Assembly (NCBI GenBank): GCA_014376425.1 | Contig: JACMRO010000238.1 | Location: forward strand, 1 to 15,454 | Source: Rubritepida sp. | GTDB taxonomy: Bacteria > Pseudomonadota > Alphaproteobacteria > Acetobacterales > Acetobacteraceae | Direction: 5' to 3' | Length of the DNA: 15,454 bases | Shown: positions 1 through 6,966 of the stretch, one piece after another | How positions within the stretch are numbered: position 1 is the first letter of the stretch | How the letters are laid out: each line of letters opens with the position of its first letter | Made by a program: the position numbers and the translations under genes | Notes under the pieces: model-generated | Told to the model about the DNA's origin: nothing | The model's input: the letters and a program-made list of their open reading frames with translations, nothing else | The model's database searches: none

Positions 1-148
1 AAAACTGGCGGCTGAGGGCGGGCGAGGGACTTTTCGGGCAGGAAAGGCTGGGCCGCCGGGAGGGTGCTGTTGCATCCTGGCAAGGGGCGGACGAATTCTG
101 CGCGGAAAGGCACCGCCCAGCCGACCCGCCCAGTTTTTCAGCAGCCTG
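1..148. other. Non-coding left edge downstream of metW
   Basis: No convincing coding sequence was found here. The metW stop codon (TAA on the minus strand) lies at 149-151. A T-run at 133-137 and AAAA at 1-4 flank GC-rich sequence, and AAAACTGG at 1-8 is matched by CCAGTTTT near 130-137. The arms are about 120 bp apart and the region is cut by the window edge, so I do not call a terminator. Confidence 0.5.
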
Positions 149-787
149 TTAGGCCCGGCGCAGCTTGAACAGCGCCTGTTCGCCGAACAGGTTGGCCAGC
201 CAGGCCGAACGACGCCAGGGCGATTGCAGCCCTTCGTCATCGGCGGCCAGCCACTCCTCCACCACGTAGCCGTCCTTCGCGCACAGCTCGAAGAAGTCGC
301 GGATGGTGCAGGGGTGGATGTTGGGGGTCTCGTACCAGCCCCGGTTCCAGGTGTCGGTCATCGGCATGCGGCCGCTGGAGGCGAGTTGCCAGCGCACGGC
401 CCAATGGCCGAAATTGGGGAAGCTGACGATGGCGTGCTGGCCGATGCGCAGCATCTGCCGCAGCACCTCGCGCGGTTTTTCCACCGCCTGGAGGGTGCGG
501 GAGAGGATGACGAAATCGAATGCCGCATCGGGGTAGAAGGCCAGGTCGTTATCGGCGTCGCCATGGATGACGGCCAGCCCATTGGCCACGGCGCGGGTCG
601 CCTGCTCCATGTCGATCTCGATGCCGCGGGCGTCGGCGTTCTTCGCCTCGGTCAGCACCGACAGCAGCTCGCCATTGCCGCAGCCGATGTCGAGCACGCG
701 GGCGCCGGGCGGGATCATGTCGGCGATCAGCCGCAGGTCGACGCGCATGTTCTTGGCGACGTACTGGATGGGGGTGTCGGGCTTCAT
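149..787 (-). CDS. metW: MetW, methionine biosynthesis methyltransferase-like protein
   Basis: This 212-residue protein has a class I SAM-methyltransferase fold. The glycine-rich motif VLDIGCGNGE is at residues 31-40, and an acidic residue ends the following strand (GIEID). The C-terminal half carries the MetW-typical stretch SFPNFGHWAVRWQL. MetW is the obligate genomic partner of MetX in many proteobacteria. In some species it is needed for, or stimulates, homoserine O-acyltransferase activity; no methyl acceptor is established. The ATG (785-787) overlaps the metX TGA by four bases (ATGA), and a G-rich Shine-Dalgarno-like run lies just upstream inside metX, so the two genes should be translationally coupled. 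Length is normal for the family. Function is inferred from family and neighbour. Confidence 0.95.
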   Translation of the reverse strand: MKPDTPIQYVAKNMRVDLRLIADMIPPGARVLDIGCGNGELLSVLTEAKNADARGIEIDMEQATRAVANGLAVIHGDADNDLAFYPDAAFDFVILSRTLQAVEKPREVLRQMLRIGQHAIVSFPNFGHWAVRWQLASSGRMPMTDTWNRGWYETPNIHPCTIRDFFELCAKDGYVVEEWLAADDEGLQSPWRRSAWLANLFGEQALFKLRRA

Positions 788-1914
788 ACCCCCACCGCCC
801 GCGCAGCTCCGGCCACAAACCCGCCCAGCGCCGCATGGAACTCCGGCTCGTCCAAAAGGAACGCGTCGTGCCCCTTATCCGAGGTGATCTCGACGAAGCT
901 CACCCGCGCCGCGGCGGCGTTCATCGCCCGCACCAGCGCCCGGCTCTCCCGCGTCGGGAACAGCCAGTCGCTCGAAAAGCTCGCCACGAAAAACCGCGTC
1001 GGCGTCTTCAGGAAGGCCTGCGCCAGCGATCCATGCTCTGCCGCCAGATCGAAGTAATCCATCGCCCGGGTGATCGTCAGGTAGGAATTGGCGTCGAAGC
1101 GGCGCACGAAGCTGCTGCCCTGGTAGCGCAGGTAGCTCTGCACCTCGAACACGTCTTCGAGGAAGGTCACGGCGTTGGCGCCGCGCAGCTTGCGGCCGAA
1201 CTTGCGGGTCAGCGCTGCCTCGGAGAGGTAGGTGATGTGCGCGACCATCCGGGCCACGCTAAGCCCCTGCGCGGGGATGGCGCCATGCTCCCAGTAACGG
1301 CCGGCGAAATAGTCGGGGTCGGAGTGGATGGCGGCGCGGCCGACCTCGTGGAAGGCGATGTTCTGCGCGCTGTGATGGCTGGCGCAGGCGATGGGGGCGG
1401 CGGCAAACACCGAAGCCGGGAATGTCGCCGCCCATTCCAGCACCTGCATCCCGCCCATGCTGCCGCCGATCACCGCCAGCAGACGCTCGATGCCCAGGCT
1501 GTCGGTGAGCAGCTTTTGCGCCCGCACCATGTCGCGGATGGTGATGGTCGGGAAATCCGTGCCCCAGGGTGTACCGTCGGCGCGTTTCTCGCGCGGGCCG
1601 GTGCTTCCCATGCAGCCGCCCAGCACGTTGGCGCAGATAACGAAGAACCGGTCGGTGTCGACCGGCAGGCCGGGGCCGATGAGGTTGGCCCACCAGCCGG
1701 GCTTGGAAGTCACCGGCTGGGTGTCGGCCACATACTGGTCGCCGGTCAGTGCGTGGCAAACCAGGATGGCGTTGCTGCGCGCCGCATTCAGCCGGCCGTA
1801 GGTCTGGTACGCCACCGTCACCGGCGCCAGCTGCACGCCGCAATCCAGCATCAGGCCCTGGGCAAAGGTGGCGCCCTGGTGCTCGACCTCCGGAAATGGC
1901 TGGATCGCGGACAT
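784..1914 (-). CDS. metX: Homoserine O-acyltransferase MetX
   Basis: This 376-residue alpha/beta-hydrolase transfers an acyl group from acyl-CoA to homoserine in cytosolic methionine biosynthesis. The nucleophile elbow GGSMGGMQ puts the catalytic Ser at 152. The other triad members are probably D316 (SSDWLFP) and H349 (DKGHDAF). The family block NVLGGCMGSTGP is at 97-107. Acetyl- versus succinyl-CoA preference cannot be settled by eye. The reading frame stays open upstream to about 2298, but homology and a normal family length point to the ATG at 1914, which gives MSAIQPFPE. No Shine-Dalgarno sequence precedes this ATG, and a promoter-like pair ends only 6 nt before it (see 1915-1949), suggesting a leaderless message. 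That also leaves no room for a SAM riboswitch, which often precedes metX or metA in alphaproteobacteria. The gene is followed by metW with a 4-base overlap. Confidence 0.95.
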   Translation of the reverse strand: MSAIQPFPEVEHQGATFAQGLMLDCGVQLAPVTVAYQTYGRLNAARSNAILVCHALTGDQYVADTQPVTSKPGWWANLIGPGLPVDTDRFFVICANVLGGCMGSTGPREKRADGTPWGTDFPTITIRDMVRAQKLLTDSLGIERLLAVIGGSMGGMQVLEWAATFPASVFAAAPIACASHHSAQNIAFHEVGRAAIHSDPDYFAGRYWEHGAIPAQGLSVARMVAHITYLSEAALTRKFGRKLRGANAVTFLEDVFEVQSYLRYQGSSFVRRFDANSYLTITRAMDYFDLAAEHGSLAQAFLKTPTRFFVASFSSDWLFPTRESRALVRAMNAAAARVSFVEITSDKGHDAFLLDEPEFHAALGGFVAGAARAVGV

Positions 1915-1949
1915 CAGCGGTGAATAGGCCCTGGCCGGCAGGGCTTCAA
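1915..1949 (-). promoter_or_regulatory. Putative metX promoter with palindrome in the spacer
   Basis: Read on the minus strand, TTGAAG (1949-1944) and TATTCA (1926-1921) are separated by exactly 17 bp, like sigma-70 -35 and -10 boxes. The -10 match is weak (3 of 6). The usual start point would fall at or within a base or two of the metX ATG at 1914. The 17-bp inverted repeat GCCCTGGCCGGCAGGGC (1928-1944; 6-bp arms, 5-bp centre) fills the spacer and could be an operator for a repressor. This is inference from sequence only. Confidence 0.35.
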
Positions 1950-1983
1950 CCTGGGGCCCATGGCGGTTATGGGTGCATCCCAG

Positions 1984-2793
1984 ATGAACACCCTCTCCGC
2001 CGTCCGCGCCCAGCTCGATGCCATAGATGATGCGATGCACGACCTGCTGATGCAGCGCGCCGGCATCGTCGACAGCCTGGCGGCCACCCGAGCCAAGGCC
2101 GGCAGCACCATTCTGCGGCCAGGGCGGGAGGCGGATATCCTGCGCCGGCTGCTGGTGCGGCATCAGGGCCCGCTGCCGCCGGCCGCGCTGGTGCGGGTGT
2201 GGCGCGAGCTTTTCGCTGCCTCCATCGCCCAGCAGGGCGGCTTCTCGGTCTCGGTCTATGAACGCGACACGGCGATGGCCCGGCTGGTGCCCGAGCATTT
2301 CGGCGGGCTGACTGCCGTGCGCACCTACCCCACGCCCGCCCGTGCCCTGGCCGCCGTGACGCGCGGCGAGGCCTCGGTCGCCGTCCTCCCCTTCCCCGAG
2401 GATGCCGACAGCCCGGAGATGGAGTGGTGGCCGGCGCTGAACGCGCCGCAGCTTTCCGTCGTGGCCCGGCTGCCGTTCTTCAGCGAGAGCGAGCCGGAGG
2501 CGGATGCGCTGGTCGTGGCCCCCGGCGCGCCCGACGCCTCCGAACAGGACCGCTCCCTGCTGCTGCTGGAATCGGACAGCGAGCAGTCACGCGGGCAGCT
2601 GCTGACCACCCTGGCCGGTGCGGCCATCACCGCGCGCCTGGTGCTGGTGCGCCGCGCGCCGGGCATCTCCCGCTTCCTGATCGAGGCGGATGGGTTGATC
2701 ATGCCCAGTGATGCGCGCCTGGCCGCCCTGCCTTTCGACCGGGCCCGCCTGCTTGGCGCCTACGCCGCGCCGCTTCGAGGAACCGCCGCATGA
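1984..2793 (+). CDS. Chorismate mutase (AroQ type) with degenerate prephenate-dehydratase-like C-terminus
   Basis: Residues 1-84 form an AroQ-type helical chorismate mutase (chorismate to prephenate). R8, R25, R48/E49 and Q83 or Q84 match the E. coli P-protein residues R11, R28, R51/E52 and Q88. The K39 equivalent is R36 or K38. Residues 86-262 resemble the rest of a PheA P-protein: a periplasmic-binding-like block with VAVLPFPED (132-140) where PheA has a VPIEN-type motif, then an ACT-like domain ending RLLGAYAAP. The Thr-Arg-Phe catalytic motif of prephenate dehydratase is missing; the equivalent stretch near 172-178 reads EADALVV. Only mutase activity is therefore expected, and the rest may serve for regulation or structure. 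The ATG at 1984 fits the family N-terminus; in-frame ATGs at 1960 and 1969 would add 8 or 5 residues. The TGA overlaps the hisC ATG (ATGA). Confidence 0.85.
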   Translation: MNTLSAVRAQLDAIDDAMHDLLMQRAGIVDSLAATRAKAGSTILRPGREADILRRLLVRHQGPLPPAALVRVWRELFAASIAQQGGFSVSVYERDTAMARLVPEHFGGLTAVRTYPTPARALAAVTRGEASVAVLPFPEDADSPEMEWWPALNAPQLSVVARLPFFSESEPEADALVVAPGAPDASEQDRSLLLLESDSEQSRGQLLTTLAGAAITARLVLVRRAPGISRFLIEADGLIMPSDARLAALPFDRARLLGAYAAPLRGTAA

Positions 2794-3884
2794 ATGCCGT
2801 AGCCCCGCGCCCGACCATCCTGTCAATCAAGGCCTATGCGCCCGGTGAGAGCCGCGTGCCCGGCGTCAACCGTACCATTAAGCTGAGCAGCAACGAGGGC
2901 GCCTTCGGCCCGCCGCCTGGCGCGATGGAGGCGTTCCGCGAAGCAGCCGCCGAACTGCACCGCTACCCCGATGGCAGCAGCACCGCTCTGCGTGAGGCGA
3001 TTGGAAGCCGTTTCGGGCTCGACCCCGCGCGGATCATCTGCGGCGCCGGCAGCGACGAATTGCTGCTGCACCTCATCATGTCCTATGGCGGCGAGGGCAC
3101 CGAGCTCATCATGTCGGCGCATGGCTTCACCATGTACGACATCACCGGCCGCTACGCCGGCTGCCAAGTCATCAAGGTGCCGGAACGCGAGATGCGCTGC
3201 GACGTCGACGCCATGCTGGCCGCGGTGGGCCCGCGCACGAAAATCGTCTGCCTGGCCAACCCGAACAACCCGACCGGCTACCTGCTGCCGCAGCCGGAGG
3301 TGGCGCGGCTGCGCGCCGGCCTGCGCGACGACATCCTGCTGGTACTCGACGCGGCCTACGCCGAATACGTCACCGATCCGACCTATGAGGCGGGTGCCGC
3401 GATGGTCGATGCCGGCGGCAGCACGGTGATGACGCGCACCTTCAGCAAGATCTTCGGGCTGGGCGGCATGCGGGTGGGCTGGGGCTACTTCCCGGCCGCC
3501 ATCGCCGACATCATCAACCGCATCCGCGGGCCATTCAACGTGAACATCGCGGCGCAGGCGGCGGCGATCGCGGCGCTGGCGGAGCCGGGCTGGATCGAAC
3601 GCAACATCGCCCACAACACGGAATGGCGGGCGAAGCTGGGCGCGGCGCTGACCGCGTCCGGCATCAAGGTCTGGCCCAGCGAGGGCAACTTCATCCTGGC
3701 CGATTTCGCCACGCCCGAGGCCTGCCGCGCGGCGGATGCGAAGCTGCGGGCGCGCGGCCTGATCGTGCGCGGCATGGGCGGCTATGGCCTGCCCGCCTGC
3801 CTACGCATCACCATCGGCACCGCCGAAGAATGCCAGATGGTCAGCGACGCACTATGCGCTGAAAGCAGCGCACTTGCTGTTTGA
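2790..3884 (+). CDS. hisC: HisC-type aminotransferase (histidinol-phosphate / aromatic amino acid)
   Basis: This 364-residue fold-type I PLP aminotransferase has LSSNEGAFGPP (32-42), NPNNPTG (157-163), D187 for the pyridine nitrogen, the Schiff-base lysine K220 in TRTFSKIFGLGGMRVGW, and the carboxylate-binding R339. HisC enzymes convert imidazole-acetol phosphate to histidinol phosphate, and many also transaminate aromatic keto acids. No his genes lie nearby. Instead it sits between chorismate mutase and tyrA, as in the Zymomonas mobilis hisH-tyrC pair known from the literature. It probably acts in tyrosine/phenylalanine synthesis and perhaps also histidine; which substrate dominates is open. 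GAGGAA at 2777-2782 is a good ribosome binding site 7 nt before the ATG, which overlaps the upstream stop codon. A 7-bp stem-loop lies at its 3' end, just before tyrA. Confidence 0.93.
   Translation: MNAVAPRPTILSIKAYAPGESRVPGVNRTIKLSSNEGAFGPPPGAMEAFREAAAELHRYPDGSSTALREAIGSRFGLDPARIICGAGSDELLLHLIMSYGGEGTELIMSAHGFTMYDITGRYAGCQVIKVPEREMRCDVDAMLAAVGPRTKIVCLANPNNPTGYLLPQPEVARLRAGLRDDILLVLDAAYAEYVTDPTYEAGAAMVDAGGSTVMTRTFSKIFGLGGMRVGWGYFPAAIADIINRIRGPFNVNIAAQAAAIAALAEPGWIERNIAHNTEWRAKLGAALTASGIKVWPSEGNFILADFATPEACRAADAKLRARGLIVRGMGGYGLPACLRITIGTAEECQMVSDALCAESSALAV
3855..3872 (+). promoter_or_regulatory. Stem-loop just before the tyrA start
   Basis: TGCGCTG (3855-3861), AAAG (3862-3865), CAGCGCA (3866-3872) form a perfect 7-bp, GC-rich stem with a four-base loop. 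It is inside the last codons of hisC and ends one base before the TTG start proposed for tyrA. The only Shine-Dalgarno-like purines (GAAAG, 3861-3865) sit in its loop. It could block independent initiation on tyrA until ribosomes finishing hisC (stop at 3882-3884) open it. Confidence 0.5.
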
Positions 3885-4752
3885 GCGGCTCTGCATCATC
3901 GGGCCGGGGCTGATCGGTGGCTCCATCGCGCGCATGGCCCGGGCGCGGGGCGACGTGGCGCGGCATGTCGTGGCCTATGCCGCCACGGCAGAATCCCGCG
4001 CGCGGGTCCGGGCGCTGGGCTTCGTCGACTCGGTCGAGGACGACATCGCGGACGCGGTGCGCGGCGCCGATTGCGTGGTGCTGTGCATCCCCGTCGGCGC
4101 CTATGCGGGAGTGATGGCCCGCATCGCGCCGCATCTGGCGCCAGGCGCCATCCTGACCGACGCGGGCTCAACCAAGGGCAGCGTGGTGCGCGACCTGTCG
4201 CCGCTGCTGCCGCCCGGCGTGCATCTGGTGCCCGCGCACCCGATGGCCGGCACCGAGCACAGCGGCCCCGACGCCGGCTTCGCCACGCTGTTCGAGGGCC
4301 GCTACTGCATCATCACGCCGCTGGAGGGGTGCGACCCGGCGGCGTTGGCCAAGGTGCGCGAGATGTGGGTGCGCGCCGGCTCCATCGTCGAGAGCATGGA
4401 CCCGGCTACGCATGACAAGGTTGTGGCCATGGTCTCGCACCTGCCCCACCTCATCGCCTTCACCATCTGCGGCACCGCCGACGACCTGGCGGAGGAAACG
4501 CGCGAGGCGGTGCTGAGATTTGCGGCATCCGGCTTCCGCGACTTCACCCGCATCGCGTCGTCGGACGTCAACATGTGGCGCGACGTGTTCCTGAACAATC
4601 GCGAGGCGCTGCTGGAAATGCTCGCCCGCTTCACCGAGGACGCCCACGCCCTGGCCCGCGCCATCCGCTACGGCGAAGCCCCGTTCATCGAAGACCGCAT
4701 CCGCCGCGGCCGCAAAATCCGCCGCGGGCTGATCGAGCGCAAGCAGGACTGA
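3874..4752 (+). CDS. tyrA: Prephenate/arogenate (cyclohexadienyl) dehydrogenase TyrA
   Basis: This protein of about 292 residues carries out NAD(P)-dependent oxidative decarboxylation of prephenate and/or arogenate toward tyrosine. The Rossmann motif CIIGPGLIGGSIAR is at 7-20 and the catalytic His of AHPMAGTEHSG is H122. The helical C-terminal domain contains MVSHLPHLIAF and SSDVNMWRDVF, both typical of TyrA. There is no fused mutase or ACT domain. The frame is open back to an ATG at 3784, but that would add 30 residues of hisC antisense-frame-like sequence unlike any TyrA N-terminus. TTG at 3874 gives MLFERLCIIG, which fits the family; CTG at 3877 is the alternative. The start lies 11 nt before the end of hisC, so translation is probably coupled. 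It is the last gene of the aromatic operon. Confidence 0.92.
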   Translation: MLFERLCIIGPGLIGGSIARMARARGDVARHVVAYAATAESRARVRALGFVDSVEDDIADAVRGADCVVLCIPVGAYAGVMARIAPHLAPGAILTDAGSTKGSVVRDLSPLLPPGVHLVPAHPMAGTEHSGPDAGFATLFEGRYCIITPLEGCDPAALAKVREMWVRAGSIVESMDPATHDKVVAMVSHLPHLIAFTICGTADDLAEETREAVLRFAASGFRDFTRIASSDVNMWRDVFLNNREALLEMLARFTEDAHALARAIRYGEAPFIEDRIRRGRKIRRGLIERKQD

Positions 4753-4805
4753 GGTTGGGGGCATGGCCCATCAGCGCACCCACCCAGCAAGCGCCGAAGG
4801 CCCGC

Positions 4806-4863
4806 TGCACCCCAGAAGTTCGAGGAAGGGGCAGTTGGTCGTCACGAACCCGTGCACCCCAGA
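4806..4863. repeat. 11-bp direct repeat TGCACCCCAGA between tyrA and proC
   Basis: TGCACCCCAGA occurs at 4806-4816 and again at 4853-4863, inside the 115-bp gap between the convergent genes tyrA and proC. A 10-base copy is at 12892-12901 and a one-mismatch copy (TGCATCCCAGA) at 1974-1984, both also between genes. No terminator with a T-run is visible in this gap. The role is unknown. Confidence 0.5.
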
Positions 4864-4867
4864 CCTA

Positions 4868-5683
4868 TCACCCCGCCAGTTCCCGCGACCGTGCGGTCGC
4901 CGCGGCGATCGCCTGATTCATCAAGGCCGGCCACGCGTCGGGCGCCATCAGCACCTCCAGCGCCCGCTCGGTGGTGCCTTTGGGGCTGGTCACGTTCTGT
5001 CGCAGGGTGGCTGCGGGTTGGGTGCTGGCGGCAAGCAAATTGCCGCTGCCCGACACGGTGGCGCGCGCCATGCGCCGCGCCAGCTCGGCCGGCACGCCCT
5101 GCGCGATGGCCGCCGCCTCCAGCACCTCGGCCAGCAGGAAGACATAGGCCGGGCCGCCGCCCGAGACGGCGGTAACCGGGTCGATCAGCGCCTCATCCTC
5201 CACCCAGGCCGCTTCGCCGATCGCGGTCAGCAATCGGGTGGCAAGCGCGTGCTGGGCAGTGTCCACGCCCGGCCCGGCGCAGGCCACGGTGAAGCCCTGG
5301 CGGATGGCGGCCGGCGTGTTGGGCATGGCGCGGACGATGCGCGCCGCCTGGCCCAACGCCGCCCGCATGAAACCGATGTTGCGGCCGGCCATGATCGAGA
5401 TGAAGACCGGGTTGCCGGCGGTCAGATGCGCCAGTTGCGGCAGGACGGCAGGCGCCTCCTGCGGCTTGGTCGCCAGGATCACCGCGGCGGGTGCGAAGCC
5501 CGGGGGGATGTCGGCGATTGCCGGCACGGTGCGGACACGGCCGGTGAAGGCCACGGCCGCCTCCGCATGCGGCTCCACCACCACGCTGTCCGCGGGCAGG
5601 CCCTGTTCAAGCCAGCCGGCCAGCATCGCGCCGCCCATCTTGCCGCAGCCGATAAGCAGAAGGGGGGGCAGGGTTTCGGTCAT
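4868..5683 (-). CDS. proC: Pyrroline-5-carboxylate reductase ProC
   Basis: This 271-residue enzyme carries out the last step of proline synthesis, NAD(P)H-dependent reduction of 1-pyrroline-5-carboxylate, in the cytosol. The dinucleotide-binding motif LLIGCGKMGGAML is at 9-21. SIMAG and RAMPNTPA follow, then the C-terminal dimerisation/active-site blocks AVSGGGPAYVFLLAE and VTSPKGTTE. The frame is open upstream to 5824, but the ATG at 5683 gives MTETLPPLLLIGCG, matches the family N-terminus, and has AGGA nine bases upstream. The gene converges on tyrA and diverges from rutA. Near its 3' end GCGACCG (4885-4891) and CGGTCGC (4894-4900) form a perfect 7-bp inverted repeat without a T-run. Confidence 0.96.
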   Translation of the reverse strand: MTETLPPLLLIGCGKMGGAMLAGWLEQGLPADSVVVEPHAEAAVAFTGRVRTVPAIADIPPGFAPAAVILATKPQEAPAVLPQLAHLTAGNPVFISIMAGRNIGFMRAALGQAARIVRAMPNTPAAIRQGFTVACAGPGVDTAQHALATRLLTAIGEAAWVEDEALIDPVTAVSGGGPAYVFLLAEVLEAAAIAQGVPAELARRMARATVSGSGNLLAASTQPAATLRQNVTSPKGTTERALEVLMAPDAWPALMNQAIAAATARSRELAG

Positions 5684-5872
5684 GGGCAATTCCTGAACCG
5701 CGGCGCAGGCGCTGTCCAGGCGCCGGCTCCGATCGGGTGCGGGCGACGCTGGCAGCAATTGCCCAACGCTGCGGCAGGCGCTGCGGCGCGTGGACGCGGC
5801 CCCGCCGCCACCGGGGTTGCACACGGCCCCGCGCGGGCCAGAATGGGCCTCGCAACCTGCGGGGCCGGCTCA
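5684..5872. other. Divergent proC/rutA intergenic region with possible structured leader
   Basis: The 189-bp gap between the divergent starts of proC and rutA must carry both promoters; I could not pick convincing -35/-10 boxes. Close to rutA, GGTTGC (5815-5820) pairs with GCAACC (5852-5857), enclosing GGCCC (5825-5829) and GGGCC (5835-5839). The rutA message could therefore fold just before its ATG at 5873. High GC content makes such pairings common, so weight is low. Confidence 0.3.
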
Positions 5873-6940
5873 ATGGATATCGGCGTCTTCCTGCCCATCG
5901 GCAACAATGGCTGGCTGATCTCCACCACCTCACCGCAATACATGCCGACCTTCGCCCTGAACCGCGAAGTGACGCTGGCGGCGGAGCGGTATGGCTTCGA
6001 ATTCGCGCTGTCCATGATAAAGCTGCGCGGCTTTGGCGGGGTGAGCGAATACTGGGACCATAATCTGGAAAGCTTCACGCTGATGGCGGGGCTGGCGTCG
6101 ATCACCAGCCGCATCAAGCTGTTCGCATCCGCCGCCGTGCTCACCATTCCGCCGGCGGTGCTGGCGCGGATGGCGGTGACGATCGACGAGATCGCCCCCG
6201 GCCGCTTCGGCGTCAACATCGTCTCCGGCTGGCAAAAGGCCGAGTACGAGCAGATGGGCATCTGGCCCGGCGAGGTGCATTTCGCCCGGCGCTACGATTA
6301 CTGCGGCGAATACGTCCAGGTCATGCGCGACCTGTGGGCCACTGGCGTGAGCGACTTCAAGGGCGACTTCTTCACGATGACGGATTGCCGGGTCAGCCCC
6401 AGGCCGGCGACGGGGATCGAGGTGATCTCGGCCGGGCAAAGCAATCGCGGCATGCGGTTCGCCTCCGAATACGCCGACATCAACTTCATCTCAGCCGGCG
6501 GCATCAACGATGTGGCACAGGTGCGGCCGCATACCGAGCGGCTTCTGGCGGCCAACGCCACTGCGGGGCGCGAGTGCCGCGCCATGCTGCTGATGATGAT
6601 CATCGCCGACGAGACCGACGAAGCCGCCATGGCGAAATGGGACCACTACGTCGCGGGCACCGACCACGAGGCGCTGGCCTGGCGCGACGGACAGGCGGCG
6701 GCCGATGTGAAGGCGGAGGCGCATTCGACCGTGGGAAGGATGATCCGCTCCGACCGGGTGCCGACCAACATGCTGCGGCTGATCGGCAGCTACGGGACGA
6801 TCGCGCGGCAGCTGGACGAACTCGCCCTGATGCCGGGCCTGCGCGGGGTGATGCTGACCTTCGACGATTACCGGATCGGCATGGAGCAGTTCGGCACCCG
6901 CATCCAGCCCTTGATGCGCAGCCGCGCCGGGCGCGTATAA
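5873..6940 (+). CDS. rutA: Flavin-dependent pyrimidine monooxygenase RutA-like (luciferase family)
   Basis: This 355-residue LLM-class monooxygenase has long blocks that I recall as nearly identical in E. coli RutA: GVFLPIGNNGWLIST near the N-terminus, FALSMIKLRGFGG, DHNLESFTLMAGLA, YEQMGIWPG, SDFKGDFFTM and MLTFDD. RutA opens the uracil ring using FMNH2 supplied by a flavin reductase (RutF). It lacks the roughly 20-residue N-terminal extension I recall in E. coli RutA. The frame runs open back to 4763, antisense to proC, but the ATG at 5873 gives MDIGVFLPIG and the proper family start. No rutB-G genes are adjacent; instead an MFS transporter follows after 26 bp, presumably in the same operon. 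The substrate may be uracil/thymine or a related ring. The family call is firm; the exact substrate is inference. Confidence 0.9.
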   Translation: MDIGVFLPIGNNGWLISTTSPQYMPTFALNREVTLAAERYGFEFALSMIKLRGFGGVSEYWDHNLESFTLMAGLASITSRIKLFASAAVLTIPPAVLARMAVTIDEIAPGRFGVNIVSGWQKAEYEQMGIWPGEVHFARRYDYCGEYVQVMRDLWATGVSDFKGDFFTMTDCRVSPRPATGIEVISAGQSNRGMRFASEYADINFISAGGINDVAQVRPHTERLLAANATAGRECRAMLLMMIIADETDEAAMAKWDHYVAGTDHEALAWRDGQAAADVKAEAHSTVGRMIRSDRVPTNMLRLIGSYGTIARQLDELALMPGLRGVMLTFDDYRIGMEQFGTRIQPLMRSRAGRV

Positions 6941-6966
6941 TGGCGCCATAGCCCAAGGAACTGGCC

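Noticed and set aside
1..148. Inverted AAAACTGG ... CCAGTTTT arms as a terminator or mobile-element end
   Set aside because: The arms are about 120 bp apart, only 8 bases match cleanly, no transposase or target duplication is visible, and the window cuts the left side.
1915..2298. N-terminal extension of metX by 128 residues
   Set aside because: It is antisense to the chorismate mutase gene and has no MetX similarity; the ATG at 1914 gives the family length.
3784..3873. ATG at 3784 as the tyrA start
   Set aside because: It would add 30 residues from a shifted reading of the hisC end with no TyrA similarity; the Rossmann motif should lie within about ten residues of the start.
4885..4900. 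GCGACCG/CGGTCGC hairpin as a terminator for tyrA
   Set aside because: No T-run follows on either strand and the repeat lies within conserved proC codons, so coding constraint explains it as well.
4763..5872. An open plus-strand frame of 370 codons that runs, without a stop, into rutA
   Set aside because: It is antisense to proC, reads as low-complexity Arg/Gly/His-rich sequence, and RutA homology begins only at the ATG at 5873. In GC-rich DNA the frame opposite a real gene is often open.
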